Positions 14,827 to 21,449 of a DNA stretch of 21,449 nt are shown here, one piece after another. Numbering within the stretch: position 1 is the stretch's first letter; every line of letters begins with the position of its first letter. Location of the stretch: contig NZ_JYJG01000078.1 in the NCBI RefSeq assembly GCF_000955955.1, positions 1 to 21,449 of the forward strand. The letters run 5' to 3'. Both the position numbers and the translations under genes were made by a program. The notes under the pieces are model-generated. The model did not search any database. It was not told the origin of the DNA and worked only from the letters and a program-made list of their open reading frames with translations. This DNA is from Lentzea aerocolonigenes. Lineage in GTDB: Bacteria; Actinomycetota; Actinomycetes; Mycobacteriales; Pseudonocardiaceae.

Positions 14827-16112
14827 TACAACTCCGACTTGGCCGCGCGGAACCCGGCCTCCAGGTCCGCCTTGAGGTCCTCCAGCCCCTCCAGTCCGAC
14901 CGACAACCGCACCAGCCCTGGCGTGACGCCGGTGACCAGCTGCTCCTGCGGCGTCAACTGGCTGTGCGTGGTCGAAGCGGGATGCACGATCAACGACCGC
15001 ACGTCCCCGATGTTGACCAGCTGGCTGAACAGGCTCGTGCCGTCCACGAACGCCCTGCCGGCCTCGGCCCCGCCGCGCAGCTCGAAGCTGACCACCGCGC
15101 CCGCACCCTTCGGCAGGTACTTCCGCGCTTTGTCGTGGAACGGTGACGACTCGAGGCCCGCGTAGTGCACCTTCTCGACCTCGTCCCGCTCCTCCAACCA
15201 CTCCGCGAGCGCCTGCGCGTTCTGCACGTGCCGCTCGATGCGCAGCGACAACGTCTCGATCCCTTGAATCACCAGGAAACTGGTCAACGGCGCGATCGCC
15301 GCTCCCGTGTCCCTCAGCCCCTGCACCCGCAACTTCGCCGCAAAGGCCCCGTGTCCCAAAGCTGGCCAGTACTGCAGCCCGTGATAGCTCGGGTCGGGTT
15401 CGTGGAAGTCCGGGAACTTCTCGGCCCCGTACTCGAACTTCCCGCCGTCCACCACCACACCGGCGATCGCCGTCCCGTGCCCTCCCAGGTACTTGGTGGC
15501 CGAGTGGATGACGATGTCCGCACCGTGCTCCAGCGGCTTGAGCAGGTACGGTGTGGGCACCGTGTTGTCGACGACCAGCGGTATGCCGTTCTCGTGGGCG
15601 ACCTGGGCGATTCCCTCGATGTCGAGCACATGACTGCGCGGGTTCGCCAACGACTCGCCGAACAACAGCTTGGTGTTGGGCCTGATCGCCTGCCGCCACG
15701 CGTCGAGGTCGTCCGGATCATCCACGAACGACACTTCGATGCCGAGCTTCGGCAACGTGTAATGGAAGAGGTTGTACGTGCCTCCGTACAACGACGCACT
15801 GGAAACCAGATGATCGCCCGACTTGGCGAGGTTGAGGACCGCGGCCGTCTCCGCAGCCTGCCCGGAGGCGAAGGCAACAGCCGCCACCCCGCCCTCGAGC
15901 GCCGAGACGCGCTGCTCCAGCACGTCCTGAGTGGGGTTGTTGATGCGCGTGTAGATGTTCCCGGGCTCGGCCAGCGCGAACAGATCCGCCCCGTGCTGCG
16001 TGTCCCTGAACACGAATGACGTCGTCTGGTAGATCGGCGTGGCGCGAGCACCAGTGGCCGGATCGGGCGCGGCGCCCGCGTGAATCTGCGCAGTCTCAAA
16101 GGACCAGGACAT
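14826..16112 (-). CDS. metY: O-acetylhomoserine sulfhydrylase (PLP-dependent)
   Basis: This 428-residue enzyme of the Cys/Met-metabolism PLP family makes homocysteine from O-acetylhomoserine and sulfide. FETAQIHAG and PIYQTTSFVF form the N-terminus, YTRINNPTQDVLE the substrate/PLP loop, VDNT (Asp182) binds the pyridine nitrogen, and HSATKYLGGHG carries the PLP lysine (Lys207). FVDGTSLFSQLVNIGD and HPASTTHSQLT are typical of sulfhydrylases rather than gamma-synthases. The start is ATG 16112, with GGAG 7 nt upstream; an earlier in-frame ATG at 16169 has no family-like sequence. Its Shine-Dalgarno region is complementary to the Cys codons of the upstream leader ORF, suggesting translation is controlled by cysteine supply. 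Confidence 0.96.
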   Translation of the reverse strand: MSWSFETAQIHAGAAPDPATGARATPIYQTTSFVFRDTQHGADLFALAEPGNIYTRINNPTQDVLEQRVSALEGGVAAVAFASGQAAETAAVLNLAKSGDHLVSSASLYGGTYNLFHYTLPKLGIEVSFVDDPDDLDAWRQAIRPNTKLLFGESLANPRSHVLDIEGIAQVAHENGIPLVVDNTVPTPYLLKPLEHGADIVIHSATKYLGGHGTAIAGVVVDGGKFEYGAEKFPDFHEPDPSYHGLQYWPALGHGAFAAKLRVQGLRDTGAAIAPLTSFLVIQGIETLSLRIERHVQNAQALAEWLEERDEVEKVHYAGLESSPFHDKARKYLPKGAGAVVSFELRGGAEAGRAFVDGTSLFSQLVNIGDVRSLIVHPASTTHSQLTPQEQLVTGVTPGLVRLSVGLEGLEDLKADLEAGFRAAKSEL

Positions 16113-16117
16113 GGCTG

Positions 16118-16162
16118 TGCTCCGTCTGTGGGTCGAATCGGGATCTGGGATCAACCGGAGCA
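16118..16162 (-). promoter_or_regulatory. Candidate attenuator: leader Cys codons pair with the metY ribosome binding site
   Basis: TGCTCCG (minus strand, 16162-16156) spans the second Cys codon of the leader peptide and is the exact reverse complement of CGGAGCA (16124-16118), which contains the metY Shine-Dalgarno. The loop between is 31 nt. If formed, the 7-bp helix would hide the metY start. A ribosome stalled at the Cys codons under cysteine shortage would keep it open. This is an inference from complementarity; a competing terminator hairpin was not found. Confidence 0.45.
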
Positions 16163-16228
16163 ACGACAAGCCATGCTGGTGACGCGCACGTAATCCACGT
16201 GGCGCCGGCTAACCAGCAGCTTGCTCAT
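16151..16228 (-). CDS. Cysteine-rich leader peptide upstream of metY
   Basis: This ORF of 25 codons starts MSKLLVS and continues RRHVDYVRVTSMACRC before ending SG and TGA. The RRHVDxxRVxSxxC pattern is that of the leader peptides placed before sulfur-assimilation genes in many streptomycetes and relatives, and two Cys codons near the stop are the sensing codons. Its stop is 38 bp upstream of metY. GGGAG lies only 2 nt from the ATG, too close to be a normal Shine-Dalgarno, while the TACCTT -10 is 8 nt upstream, so translation is probably leaderless, as reported for cysteine-responsive short ORFs in mycobacteria. Confidence 0.8.
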   Translation of the reverse strand: MSKLLVSRRHVDYVRVTSMACRCSG

Positions 16229-16236
16229 GACTCCCG

Positions 16237-16264
16237 AAGGTAGGGCCCCGTCCAGGCCCTCCAA
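16237..16264 (-). promoter_or_regulatory. Promoter of the leader-metY-metX operon
   Basis: On the minus strand TTGGAG (16264-16259) and TACCTT (16242-16237) are 16 bp apart. The predicted transcription start falls at or within 2 nt of the leader peptide ATG (16228), consistent with a leaderless message. It overlaps the divergent promoter region of the oxidoreductase gene. Confidence 0.55.
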
Positions 16265-16290
16265 CACCCCGTCCACCAGGTGAGACCGCC

Positions 16291-16296
16291 TAGTCT
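16291..16296 (+). promoter_or_regulatory. Candidate -10 element of the Gfo/Idh/MocA gene
   Basis: TAGTCT ends exactly 6 nt before ATG 16303, which has no Shine-Dalgarno, so the transcript is likely leaderless. No good -35 is visible. The element is back to back with the met operon promoter. Confidence 0.4.
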
Positions 16297-16302
16297 GACC
16301 AC

Positions 16303-17310
16303 ATGCGCACAGCACTCGTCGGCTACGGACTGGGCGGAGCGGCCTTCCACGCCCCGTTCATCGCGGCCACCCCCGGCCTGACCCTCTCCGCCGTGGTAAC
16401 CGCCAACCCGGCCCGCCAAGCCGAAGTAGCAGCGCGCTACCCCTCCACCCGCCTCCTGTCCACTCTGGACGAAGTCTGGAACGGCGGCTTCGACCTGGTG
16501 GTCATCACCACCCCGAACCGCTTCCACGCAACCCACGCCCGCCAAGTCCTGGAACACGGCCTGAACGTCGTAGTCGACAAGCCCTTCGCCGCCTCAGCAG
16601 CCGAAGCACGCGCCCTGGCCTCGATCGCCTCGTCGCGCGGCCTGATGCTCGTCCCGTTCCACAACCGCCGCTGGGACGGCGACTTCCTGACAGTCCAGAA
16701 GTTGTTGGCCGCCAAGGCCCTGGGCACAGTCCACAAGTTCGAGTCCCGCTTCGAACGCTACCGCCCGGAAATCAAGTCCTCGTGGAAGGAATCGGGCGAC
16801 CCGGCTGACCTCGGCAGCATCCTCTTCGACCTGGGCACCCACCTGGTAGACCAGTCCGTGGCCCTCTTCGGCCGCCCTCTGTCCGTGCACGCGGAGATCG
16901 CCACAGTCCGCCCAGGCGCCCGAGCCGACGACGACGTCTTCCTCTCCCTGTCACACGAGGGCGGCGTCCGCTCCCACCTCTGGATGAGCGCCCTGGCAGC
17001 AGACCTGGGCCCGCGCTTCCGCGTACTCGGCCACGACGCCGCCTACGTCAAATACGGCATGGACCCCCAGGAAGACCGCCTCAAGGCAGGCGAAACCCCA
17101 GCAGGCCCGGGTTGGGGCGAGGAACCGGAATCGGCCTGGGGCACGCTGGGCGGCAAGCCCCACCCGACCGAGCCAGGCGCCTACCAGAACTTCTACGCCG
17201 CAGTGGCCGCCGGTACAGCCCCAGTCTCACCGCAAGACGCGGTAACGGGGCTGGAGGTGATCGAAGCAGCCAAGCAGTCGGCCGCGACAGGCGACTCGGT
17301 AACCCTCTGA
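16303..17310 (+). CDS. Gfo/Idh/MocA-family NAD(P)-dependent oxidoreductase
   Basis: This 335-residue cytosolic dehydrogenase has an N-terminal Rossmann fold with GYGLGGAAFHAPF (about 7-19) and ITTPNRFHATHA, then VDKPFAASAAEA, the EKP-like motif carrying the conserved Lys. The C-terminal alpha/beta domain has the FNRRWDGDF-like segment (HNRRWDGDF) and LGSILFDLGTHLVDQ, with the candidate catalytic His. Members oxidise or reduce sugars, inositols and related alcohols; the substrate is not predictable here. ATG 16303 is the only sensible start. It diverges from the met operon with 74 bp between start codons and converges on the methyltransferase gene 25 bp away. No functional link with either neighbour is evident. 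Confidence 0.92.
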   Translation: MRTALVGYGLGGAAFHAPFIAATPGLTLSAVVTANPARQAEVAARYPSTRLLSTLDEVWNGGFDLVVITTPNRFHATHARQVLEHGLNVVVDKPFAASAAEARALASIASSRGLMLVPFHNRRWDGDFLTVQKLLAAKALGTVHKFESRFERYRPEIKSSWKESGDPADLGSILFDLGTHLVDQSVALFGRPLSVHAEIATVRPGARADDDVFLSLSHEGGVRSHLWMSALAADLGPRFRVLGHDAAYVKYGMDPQEDRLKAGETPAGPGWGEEPESAWGTLGGKPHPTEPGAYQNFYAAVAAGTAPVSPQDAVTGLEVIEAAKQSAATGDSVTL

Positions 17311-17335
17311 CCGCCGAACCGCGGGGTGTGGGAGT

Positions 17336-17977
17336 TCACGCCGGTAGGGCACGCGCGTGCACCAGCACGGTTCCCGGCTTGCCGGGCTCAGGAGCTTCGA
17401 CGGTTTCCGCCACGATCTCGCTGAACCCTGCTGCGGCGAGTTGTTCGATCCATTGATGGACGGGCAGGTGCCACTGACGGATGACCCGGCCACCCTCGTC
17501 CTGCTGCGGAGTGGCAGGCGGCTGCGAGAAGGCGAAAACGCCGCCGTCGTTCAGCTTCTTGCGCACCAACGGAAAGAGGACTTGCGGGTCCGTGAACCAG
17601 ACCGCACCGAAGATCGAGTAGACGACGTCGAACCTGGTGCTCGTTTCGGTGAGGTAGTCGAGCGCGTCGGCCGTGACGAACTCCAGGCCACCGACGTGTC
17701 CCCAGGTCCGGTGGGCGAGTTCGGCGCGGCTGGGGGCGATGTCGATTCCTGTGCAGACCGCGCCGAGGGTGGCGAGGTGAGCCAGGTTGGCCCCGGCGCC
17801 AGAGCCGAGCTCCAGCACCCTCTTACCGCAGAGCTCCCCGAGCACGACCTCGTCCGGGCCGTGGTCGGGGTACTGGGTCCAGTTGAGCCACGTCGTCGCG
17901 CCGGCCGCGTTGACAGCTCGACGCGGCTTGTAGCTCGCCGCGTACCGTTCCCAGATCTCTGCTTGAGGGCTGCTCAC
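17336..17977 (-). CDS. Class I SAM-dependent methyltransferase
   Basis: This 213-residue methyltransferase has the SAM motif I VLELGSGAGANLAHLA (54-69), acidic motif II GIDIAPS (Asp79), and a motif resembling VTADALDYL (101-109) for the adenine site, followed by FDVVYSIFGAVWFTDP. The N-terminus EIWERYAASY and WLNWTQYPDHG may form the substrate lid. The acceptor is unknown. The start is GTG 17977 or GTG 17983 (both follow AGGAAAGG); the frame stays open further upstream without support. It lies 37 bp after the small Cys-tail protein, in a minus-strand trio, so it probably belongs to the same cassette. Confidence 0.9.
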   Translation of the reverse strand: MSSPQAEIWERYAASYKPRRAVNAAGATTWLNWTQYPDHGPDEVVLGELCGKRVLELGSGAGANLAHLATLGAVCTGIDIAPSRAELAHRTWGHVGGLEFVTADALDYLTETSTRFDVVYSIFGAVWFTDPQVLFPLVRKKLNDGGVFAFSQPPATPQQDEGGRVIRQWHLPVHQWIEQLAAAGFSEIVAETVEAPEPGKPGTVLVHARALPA

Positions 17978-18014
17978 CAGCACCCTTTCCTGCGGAGTGT
18001 CGTGTCTGTTGCGG

Positions 18015-18464
18015 CTACTTGCGACCAGGGCTGTCGTGGCAGCCCGCATAGCACTGGTTGCAGTCGACGGACGGGGCGTTCCAGAGCTCGGCGTCGACCG
18101 CGAACCCGGCTCTGCGGATGGCCCTGATCGTGCCGTTCAACACAAGCGGCCCATCCTGGCCTTCACCTGTCAGGTGAGGGATGTGATGAATGTAGCGGCC
18201 GTCGTTGTTCTCGTCGCAGAACTGGAAGTAGTTGGGGGTGTCGAGCGTGAAGCTGTGCACGCCCTCGTCGACGATCGGCGTCGGCCCCATCGGGATGTCC
18301 GGGTTCTCCCCCGCGACCACGAGGTAGGCGACGGCCTGGCCGAAGATGCGCTCGGCCATGTCGCGATCCCTGTCGTGGTCGCGCATGATCAACCGAACCT
18401 CACGGTCCCACACCTCAGCCGACACACACGTCCGAGGGTCACGCAAGATCACTGCACTAGACAT
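18015..18464 (-). CDS. Small conserved-type protein with a VDEG-H motif and Cys-rich tail
   Basis: This 149-residue soluble protein has VDEGVHSFTLDTPNYFQFCD (65-84) followed by GRYIHHIP (89-96). This resembles a bacterial family with VDEGWH...FC...GRFIHH, sometimes labelled glycine-rich-domain-like. Here Trp is replaced by Val69, leaving His70. The C-terminus DCNQCYAGCHDSP (C135, C138, C142, H143) could bind a metal or be modified. An excellent AAAGGAG lies 7 nt before ATG 18464, which fixes the start. It is between the putative zinc protein (28 bp upstream) and the methyltransferase (37 bp downstream). No biochemical function is known to me; the family label is tentative. Confidence 0.85.
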   Translation of the reverse strand: MSSAVILRDPRTCVSAEVWDREVRLIMRDHDRDRDMAERIFGQAVAYLVVAGENPDIPMGPTPIVDEGVHSFTLDTPNYFQFCDENNDGRYIHHIPHLTGEGQDGPLVLNGTIRAIRRAGFAVDAELWNAPSVDCNQCYAGCHDSPGRK

Positions 18465-18492
18465 GCTGTTTCTCCTTTGTGGTGTGGTCATC

Positions 18493-19119
18493 TCAGAGCC
18501 GAGTACCGGCGAGTTCCTCAGTCGGGACCACAGTGCAGTCCCGAAGCTCACGGACAAGTGCCGAAGCCACCACCCAGCGAACAACCGGGTCGTCGTAGGC
18601 CACGTTGACCGCTTCGATCGCAACAGGGGCGACTGCCCCCTGCTGGTAGAGCGCACCCCGTACACCCACAACCGGGAACTCACGAACGCGGACAGCTGCG
18701 GCACCCCGCCGCAGCGCGGGGCAGAGTTTCAAGGACACAGCGACACAGGGAACACAGACAGGCGGTTCGACCGAGGCCATGCCTTCTGGCCAGCCTCGCC
18801 AGTCGTCCCGGTGGTCCCGCAGCAACCACAGAACGCCGTCGCCCGTCTGGTCTGCAGGCCCGGAACAGACTTGGCAGAGCAGCCGAAGCATGGCCCGTCG
18901 TTGCCGCAACCGATGAACCTTGCCGAACTCAGGCCGGCCTACCGTCTGGCGTACCGACGATCGTTGCCACAGCACCCCGCGGCCGTCACGATCCGTCAGC
19001 AGTTCGTCGGCGTAGACCAGGCCGTAGCCAGGGCGTTCCACCAACTGGCACGGCAAGCTCTGTTCGGCACTCCAAGCCGTGATGTACGGAGCGACCTGCG
19101 CAGCCGCTGTGATGCCCAT
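18493..19119 (-). CDS. Cys-rich putative zinc-binding protein of unknown function
   Basis: This 208-residue protein has paired cysteines C82-x2-C85 (LCQVCSGPAD) and C122-x2-C125 (PPVCVPC), with a further Cys133, enough for a structural zinc site. Between them is DGVLWLLRDHRDDWRGWPEG. I recall this layout (GYG-YADE, VLWxR, GRPxFxxVHxLRQRRAM) from uncharacterised Streptomyces proteins that commonly sit beside HTH regulators. The start is ATG 19119, with GAGGAAG 7 nt before it; the open frame upstream is non-coding in character. It is first of the minus-strand trio and diverges from the HTH-phosphoribosyltransferase gene across a 203-bp shared promoter region. Function unknown. Confidence 0.85.
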   Translation of the reverse strand: MGITAAAQVAPYITAWSAEQSLPCQLVERPGYGLVYADELLTDRDGRGVLWQRSSVRQTVGRPEFGKVHRLRQRRAMLRLLCQVCSGPADQTGDGVLWLLRDHRDDWRGWPEGMASVEPPVCVPCVAVSLKLCPALRRGAAAVRVREFPVVGVRGALYQQGAVAPVAIEAVNVAYDDPVVRWVVASALVRELRDCTVVPTEELAGTRL

Positions 19120-19261
19120 CGACTTCTTCCTCACCTGGAACCGGACTGACTTGGTACGCAATACCGTCGCAGTCGAGGCGAGCTCTGACACCTGTCGCAC
19201 GGTCCGATGGCAGGCGGGTTGATGGGTGCGCTGACCTGCGCAGACACGCCGACAACCAGGG

Positions 19262-19284
19262 TTGCCCATTGTGATGGGTAAGAT
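19262..19284. promoter_or_regulatory. Palindromic operator and -10 element before the HTH-PRTase gene
   Basis: TTGCCCAT (19262-19269) and ATGGGTAA (19274-19281) are inverted repeats with one mismatch and a 4-bp centre. A TAAGAT -10 (19279-19284) overlaps the right arm, so a bound protein would repress. GATGGGT occurs again at 19221-19227. Autoregulation by the HTH protein encoded downstream is the obvious guess. No clear -35 is present. Confidence 0.45.
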
Positions 19285-19322
19285 GCCCAGCGTAGTTGCC
19301 GATCCTCGGATCGAGGGCGCCC

Positions 19323-20456
19323 GTGGTCACATCGTCCAGCTCTCCTGACAGGCGTGCGCGCGCGAACCATCGCGTCAGCCCCCAAGCGCGAGGACGCGAA
19401 CTAGCCGCTCAGGGCAAACGGCTGTGGTCCGAGCTGGGGTCAGTCAAGCTCGCGGCAGCGGAATTGACAGCCAAGAACCCGGACGTACCGAGCCTGCAAG
19501 CTCATCGTTATGCCGCAGGCCTTTCCCAAGACCAGGCGGCAGCTCGCTACAACGAGGTCACCGGCAACCAGACCACCCTCGGCGGCACCACGATCAACGC
19601 TTGGGAGACGTGGGCACGCAGCCGTGGACAGGGTTCGCCTCCATCGATGTCAGGTCTGCTCATCCTGTGCGCCGCCTACGGCCGAGGGCCGCTGGGTGTC
19701 GCTGACGAGAGCATCAGCCCCACCGAACTGATCGCCGAGGCGTACGAGCGACTGGCCGTAGAAGACCAGCTCGCGCTCAAAAAGTACATAGTAGACAGAC
19801 GAGCAACACCGAGCACGCCAGCTCGCGCCCTCGCGTCGCCAGGTCCACCAGAGCAGGTAGGCCCTGAGTTCACCCTGACAGTGCCCACCGTCGAATACGG
19901 CAACCCTGATCTCTGCGTCTTCAGTCTGCCCAATCCCCAACCAGGCCAACTGCTGGATCTCACCTGGGACACCTTCGGCTACGGCGTGGAACGCCTGTCG
20001 CAGCAGATCAAGAACGTCGGCAAACGGCTCGATGCCGACATCTGCTTCGGCATCAACGAAGCCGGCCTGGCAATGGCGACCTTCCTCGCCTCGTCCCGAT
20101 TCTCCCGCTGCCCCATCGGCTACCTGCGCTGCAACAAGGTCCGCGACGGCATCGAACTGGACACCAACTCGTTCTACCCCGAGACCGCGGAAGCTTCCAC
20201 GATCGTCATCTGCGATTTCGAGGTCAAACACGCCGACGTGATCGGCTGCATCACCCGGCAACTGCGCACCCGCTACCCGAAGGCGGAACTCTACTTCGCG
20301 GTTTTCGGCGCGATGACCAAAGACCGAGACCTCGAGGTCGACAGCTTCGACGACCTGACCGGCGCGAAGATCATGCGCGCCGCGAACTTCGAGGCGATCT
20401 TCATCGCCGCGACGATGAGCCCACCAGGAATAGAGCCACCCCTAGAGTTGCGATAG
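19323..20456 (+). CDS. HTH protein fused to a phosphoribosyltransferase-like domain
   Basis: This 377-residue protein has an N-terminal helix-turn-helix-type domain (about 55-127): LQAHRYAAGLSQDQAAARY, then TINAWETWARSRG and LLILCAAYGRGPLGV. A variable linker (128-185) leads to a C-terminal domain like type I phosphoribosyltransferases: ADICFGINEAGLAMATFLA (238-256), PIGYLRCNKV, then STIVICDFEVKHADVIG (292-308) where a PRPP loop (normally DDxxxTGxT) is expected. The loop has Asp298 but no TGxT, so catalysis is doubtful and a ligand-sensing role more likely, as in PurR. Start: GTG 19323, after GAGGG at 5 nt; TTG 19296 is possible but unsupported. It is followed by a phosphatase gene at 22 bp. 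Confidence 0.82.
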   Translation: MVTSSSSPDRRARANHRVSPQARGRELAAQGKRLWSELGSVKLAAAELTAKNPDVPSLQAHRYAAGLSQDQAAARYNEVTGNQTTLGGTTINAWETWARSRGQGSPPSMSGLLILCAAYGRGPLGVADESISPTELIAEAYERLAVEDQLALKKYIVDRRATPSTPARALASPGPPEQVGPEFTLTVPTVEYGNPDLCVFSLPNPQPGQLLDLTWDTFGYGVERLSQQIKNVGKRLDADICFGINEAGLAMATFLASSRFSRCPIGYLRCNKVRDGIELDTNSFYPETAEASTIVICDFEVKHADVIGCITRQLRTRYPKAELYFAVFGAMTKDRDLEVDSFDDLTGAKIMRAANFEAIFIAATMSPPGIEPPLELR

Positions 20457-20478
20457 ACAGCAAAGGGCGACCCATCTC

Positions 20479-21417
20479 ATGGCCTCCAACAGTTCGATCC
20501 CAGCGCTGACACTGCGCATCGCCACCCTGGTCACCAGCGTGATGAACGAGATCCGCCCGCGCCTGGTGCACGCAGCACTGACCGGTCAGCGCGCGGAGAA
20601 CGTCAACCAGCGCCACCAGGACAACTTCCTCTCCGACCACGACCTGTGGATGCACCGGCGCTACAAGGACCTCCTGGCCGAGATCATCCCGTCCTTCATC
20701 TACGCGTCAGAGGAAGCAGACCCGGAGGTCATCGGCCCGGACGACGACCCGGATCTGTGCATCCTGGTCGACCCGCTGGACACCAGCGAGCTAGCTGTGC
20801 GAGCACTGCACGGCTACACGCACCTCATGATCTACTCGCGGACCTCGAAACGCCCCGTGCTCGCTGTCGTCGGCGACATCTTCCACCACATCCAGCTCTA
20901 CATCGCGGCCCAAGACGACAACGGCAACGATCACGCGTTCGCAGTGACCGCAGACGGCACACAACATCCGTTGAACCGACCGTCGAGCGCGCGCCTCCCA
21001 CACGCGCTGGTCACCAACTACCTCATGCGCCCCGACGAGCGTTTCCAACCGCTCGCCAATCAGCAACGGTTCCTCGAGACCCTGAGCACGCCAGGCAACG
21101 ACGGCAAGAGGATGGGCCGCATCGGCGTCGACTTCGGCTCCGTCAGCCTCTGCCACGTAGCCGCAGGATTCACTGACGCAACAGTGGAATTCGCGAAGGG
21201 CTTCGCCGTGTGGGACCTCTCGCCAGGCCACTACGTCCTGCACGCTGCAGGAGGCGTCACCATCGACCTGGCAGGCCATCCGATCGCCCTCGACTACGGC
21301 CTGAACAGCCTGCCCGAAATCAACAAAACGATGAGCACCCGCCGAAAGTTCATCGCAGCAGGCAACCAGGCACTAGCAGACGAGATCCTCTCCACCCTCC
21401 AACTGCCAAGCGATTAG
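20479..21417 (+). CDS. Inositol-monophosphatase-family phosphatase
   Basis: This 312-residue protein has the metal-dependent phosphatase signature of the IMPase/FBPase family: EE (78-79) in FIYASEEADPE, ILVDPLDTSELAVR (Asp98, Asp101) and WDLSPGHYVLHAAGG (Asp246). All three metal-ligand motifs are intact, so it should be active on a sugar phosphate, inositol phosphate or 3'-phosphonucleotide. DNFLSDHDLWMHRRY replaces the usual KSDGSxVTxAD lead-in, and its substrate loop is unusual, so specificity is open. ATG 20479 follows a weak AAAGGG. It is 22 bp after the HTH-PRTase-like gene and surely co-transcribed with it. After the stop only 32 bp of window remain. Confidence 0.88.
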   Translation: MASNSSIPALTLRIATLVTSVMNEIRPRLVHAALTGQRAENVNQRHQDNFLSDHDLWMHRRYKDLLAEIIPSFIYASEEADPEVIGPDDDPDLCILVDPLDTSELAVRALHGYTHLMIYSRTSKRPVLAVVGDIFHHIQLYIAAQDDNGNDHAFAVTADGTQHPLNRPSSARLPHALVTNYLMRPDERFQPLANQQRFLETLSTPGNDGKRMGRIGVDFGSVSLCHVAAGFTDATVEFAKGFAVWDLSPGHYVLHAAGGVTIDLAGHPIALDYGLNSLPEINKTMSTRRKFIAAGNQALADEILSTLQLPSD

Positions 21418-21449
21418 CCGAGCAGTACCGATGGCGCAGCCGAGGCGTC

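Noticed and set aside
14827..15699. Upstream extension of the metX frame (13819-15699)
   Set aside because: It is antiregister sequence over metY; family homology begins right after GTG 14826, which has GGAG.
16113..16240. SAM riboswitch (SAM-I/IV type) before metY
   Set aside because: TCATGAG is present, but I could not assemble the conserved core, and the region is fully explained by a leader peptide ORF.
17311..17335. Terminator between the convergent oxidoreductase and methyltransferase genes
   Set aside because: Only GC-rich sequence without a convincing stem-loop.
1..21449. tRNA, rRNA, insertion sequence, prophage or CRISPR array
   Set aside because: No cloverleaf, transposase or integrase motifs, or regularly spaced repeats were seen on reading both strands.

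Overview
The window is high-GC, with gene families, leaderless-looking starts, GTG starts and rare TTA codons typical of a filamentous actinomycete. A member of the Pseudonocardiales (Lentzea/Saccharothrix-like) is my guess; the genus cannot be fixed from the sequence alone. Everything looks chromosomal. I see no insertion sequence, prophage, tRNA, rRNA or CRISPR array.

Layout. (1) 57-4722, minus strand: a three-gene leucine/branched-chain acyl-CoA catabolism operon (methylcrotonyl-CoA carboxylase beta and alpha subunits, then an acyl-CoA dehydrogenase). It ends at a perfect 23-bp hairpin (1-51) and starts behind a double 16-bp operator (4737-4776). (2) 4860-5648, minus: a secreted SGNH hydrolase with possible regulatory sites upstream, then a 162-bp imperfect giant inverted repeat (5783-5944). 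(3) 5973-6545, plus: a TetR regulator whose own promoter carries a third copy of the acc operator, which ties regulator to operon. (4) 6587-8629, plus: an unusual fusion of a secreted-type phospholipase A2 domain to a degenerate acyltransferase-3 membrane domain. It converges, with a 209-bp tail-to-tail overlap, on a minus-strand set: two-component sensor kinase and response regulator (12023-10252), then an exported alpha/beta hydrolase and a second, intact acyltransferase-3 protein (10189-8421). (5) 12141-12647, plus: an unrecognised acidic protein. 12619-13770, minus: an erythromycin-esterase-family protein. (6) 13819-16228, minus: metY-metX (direct sulfhydrylation route to homocysteine and homoserine acetylation), preceded by a 25-residue Cys-ending leader peptide that looks like a cysteine-sensing attenuator. 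A Gfo/Idh/MocA oxidoreductase diverges from it (16303-17310). (7) 17336-21417: a divergent five-gene cassette. On the minus strand are a Cys-rich putative zinc protein, a small DEG-H/Cys-tail protein and a SAM methyltransferase. On the plus strand are an HTH protein fused to a phosphoribosyltransferase-like domain with a degenerate PRPP loop, and an inositol-monophosphatase-family phosphatase. This cassette is the best candidate for an undescribed system.

The clearest new regulatory reading is in (1)/(3) and (6). The TetR/operator set explains control of leucine catabolism. In the met leader, the terminal Cys codons overlap a 7-nt stretch complementary to the metY Shine-Dalgarno sequence. Functions are assigned from recognisable motifs; no database search was possible.
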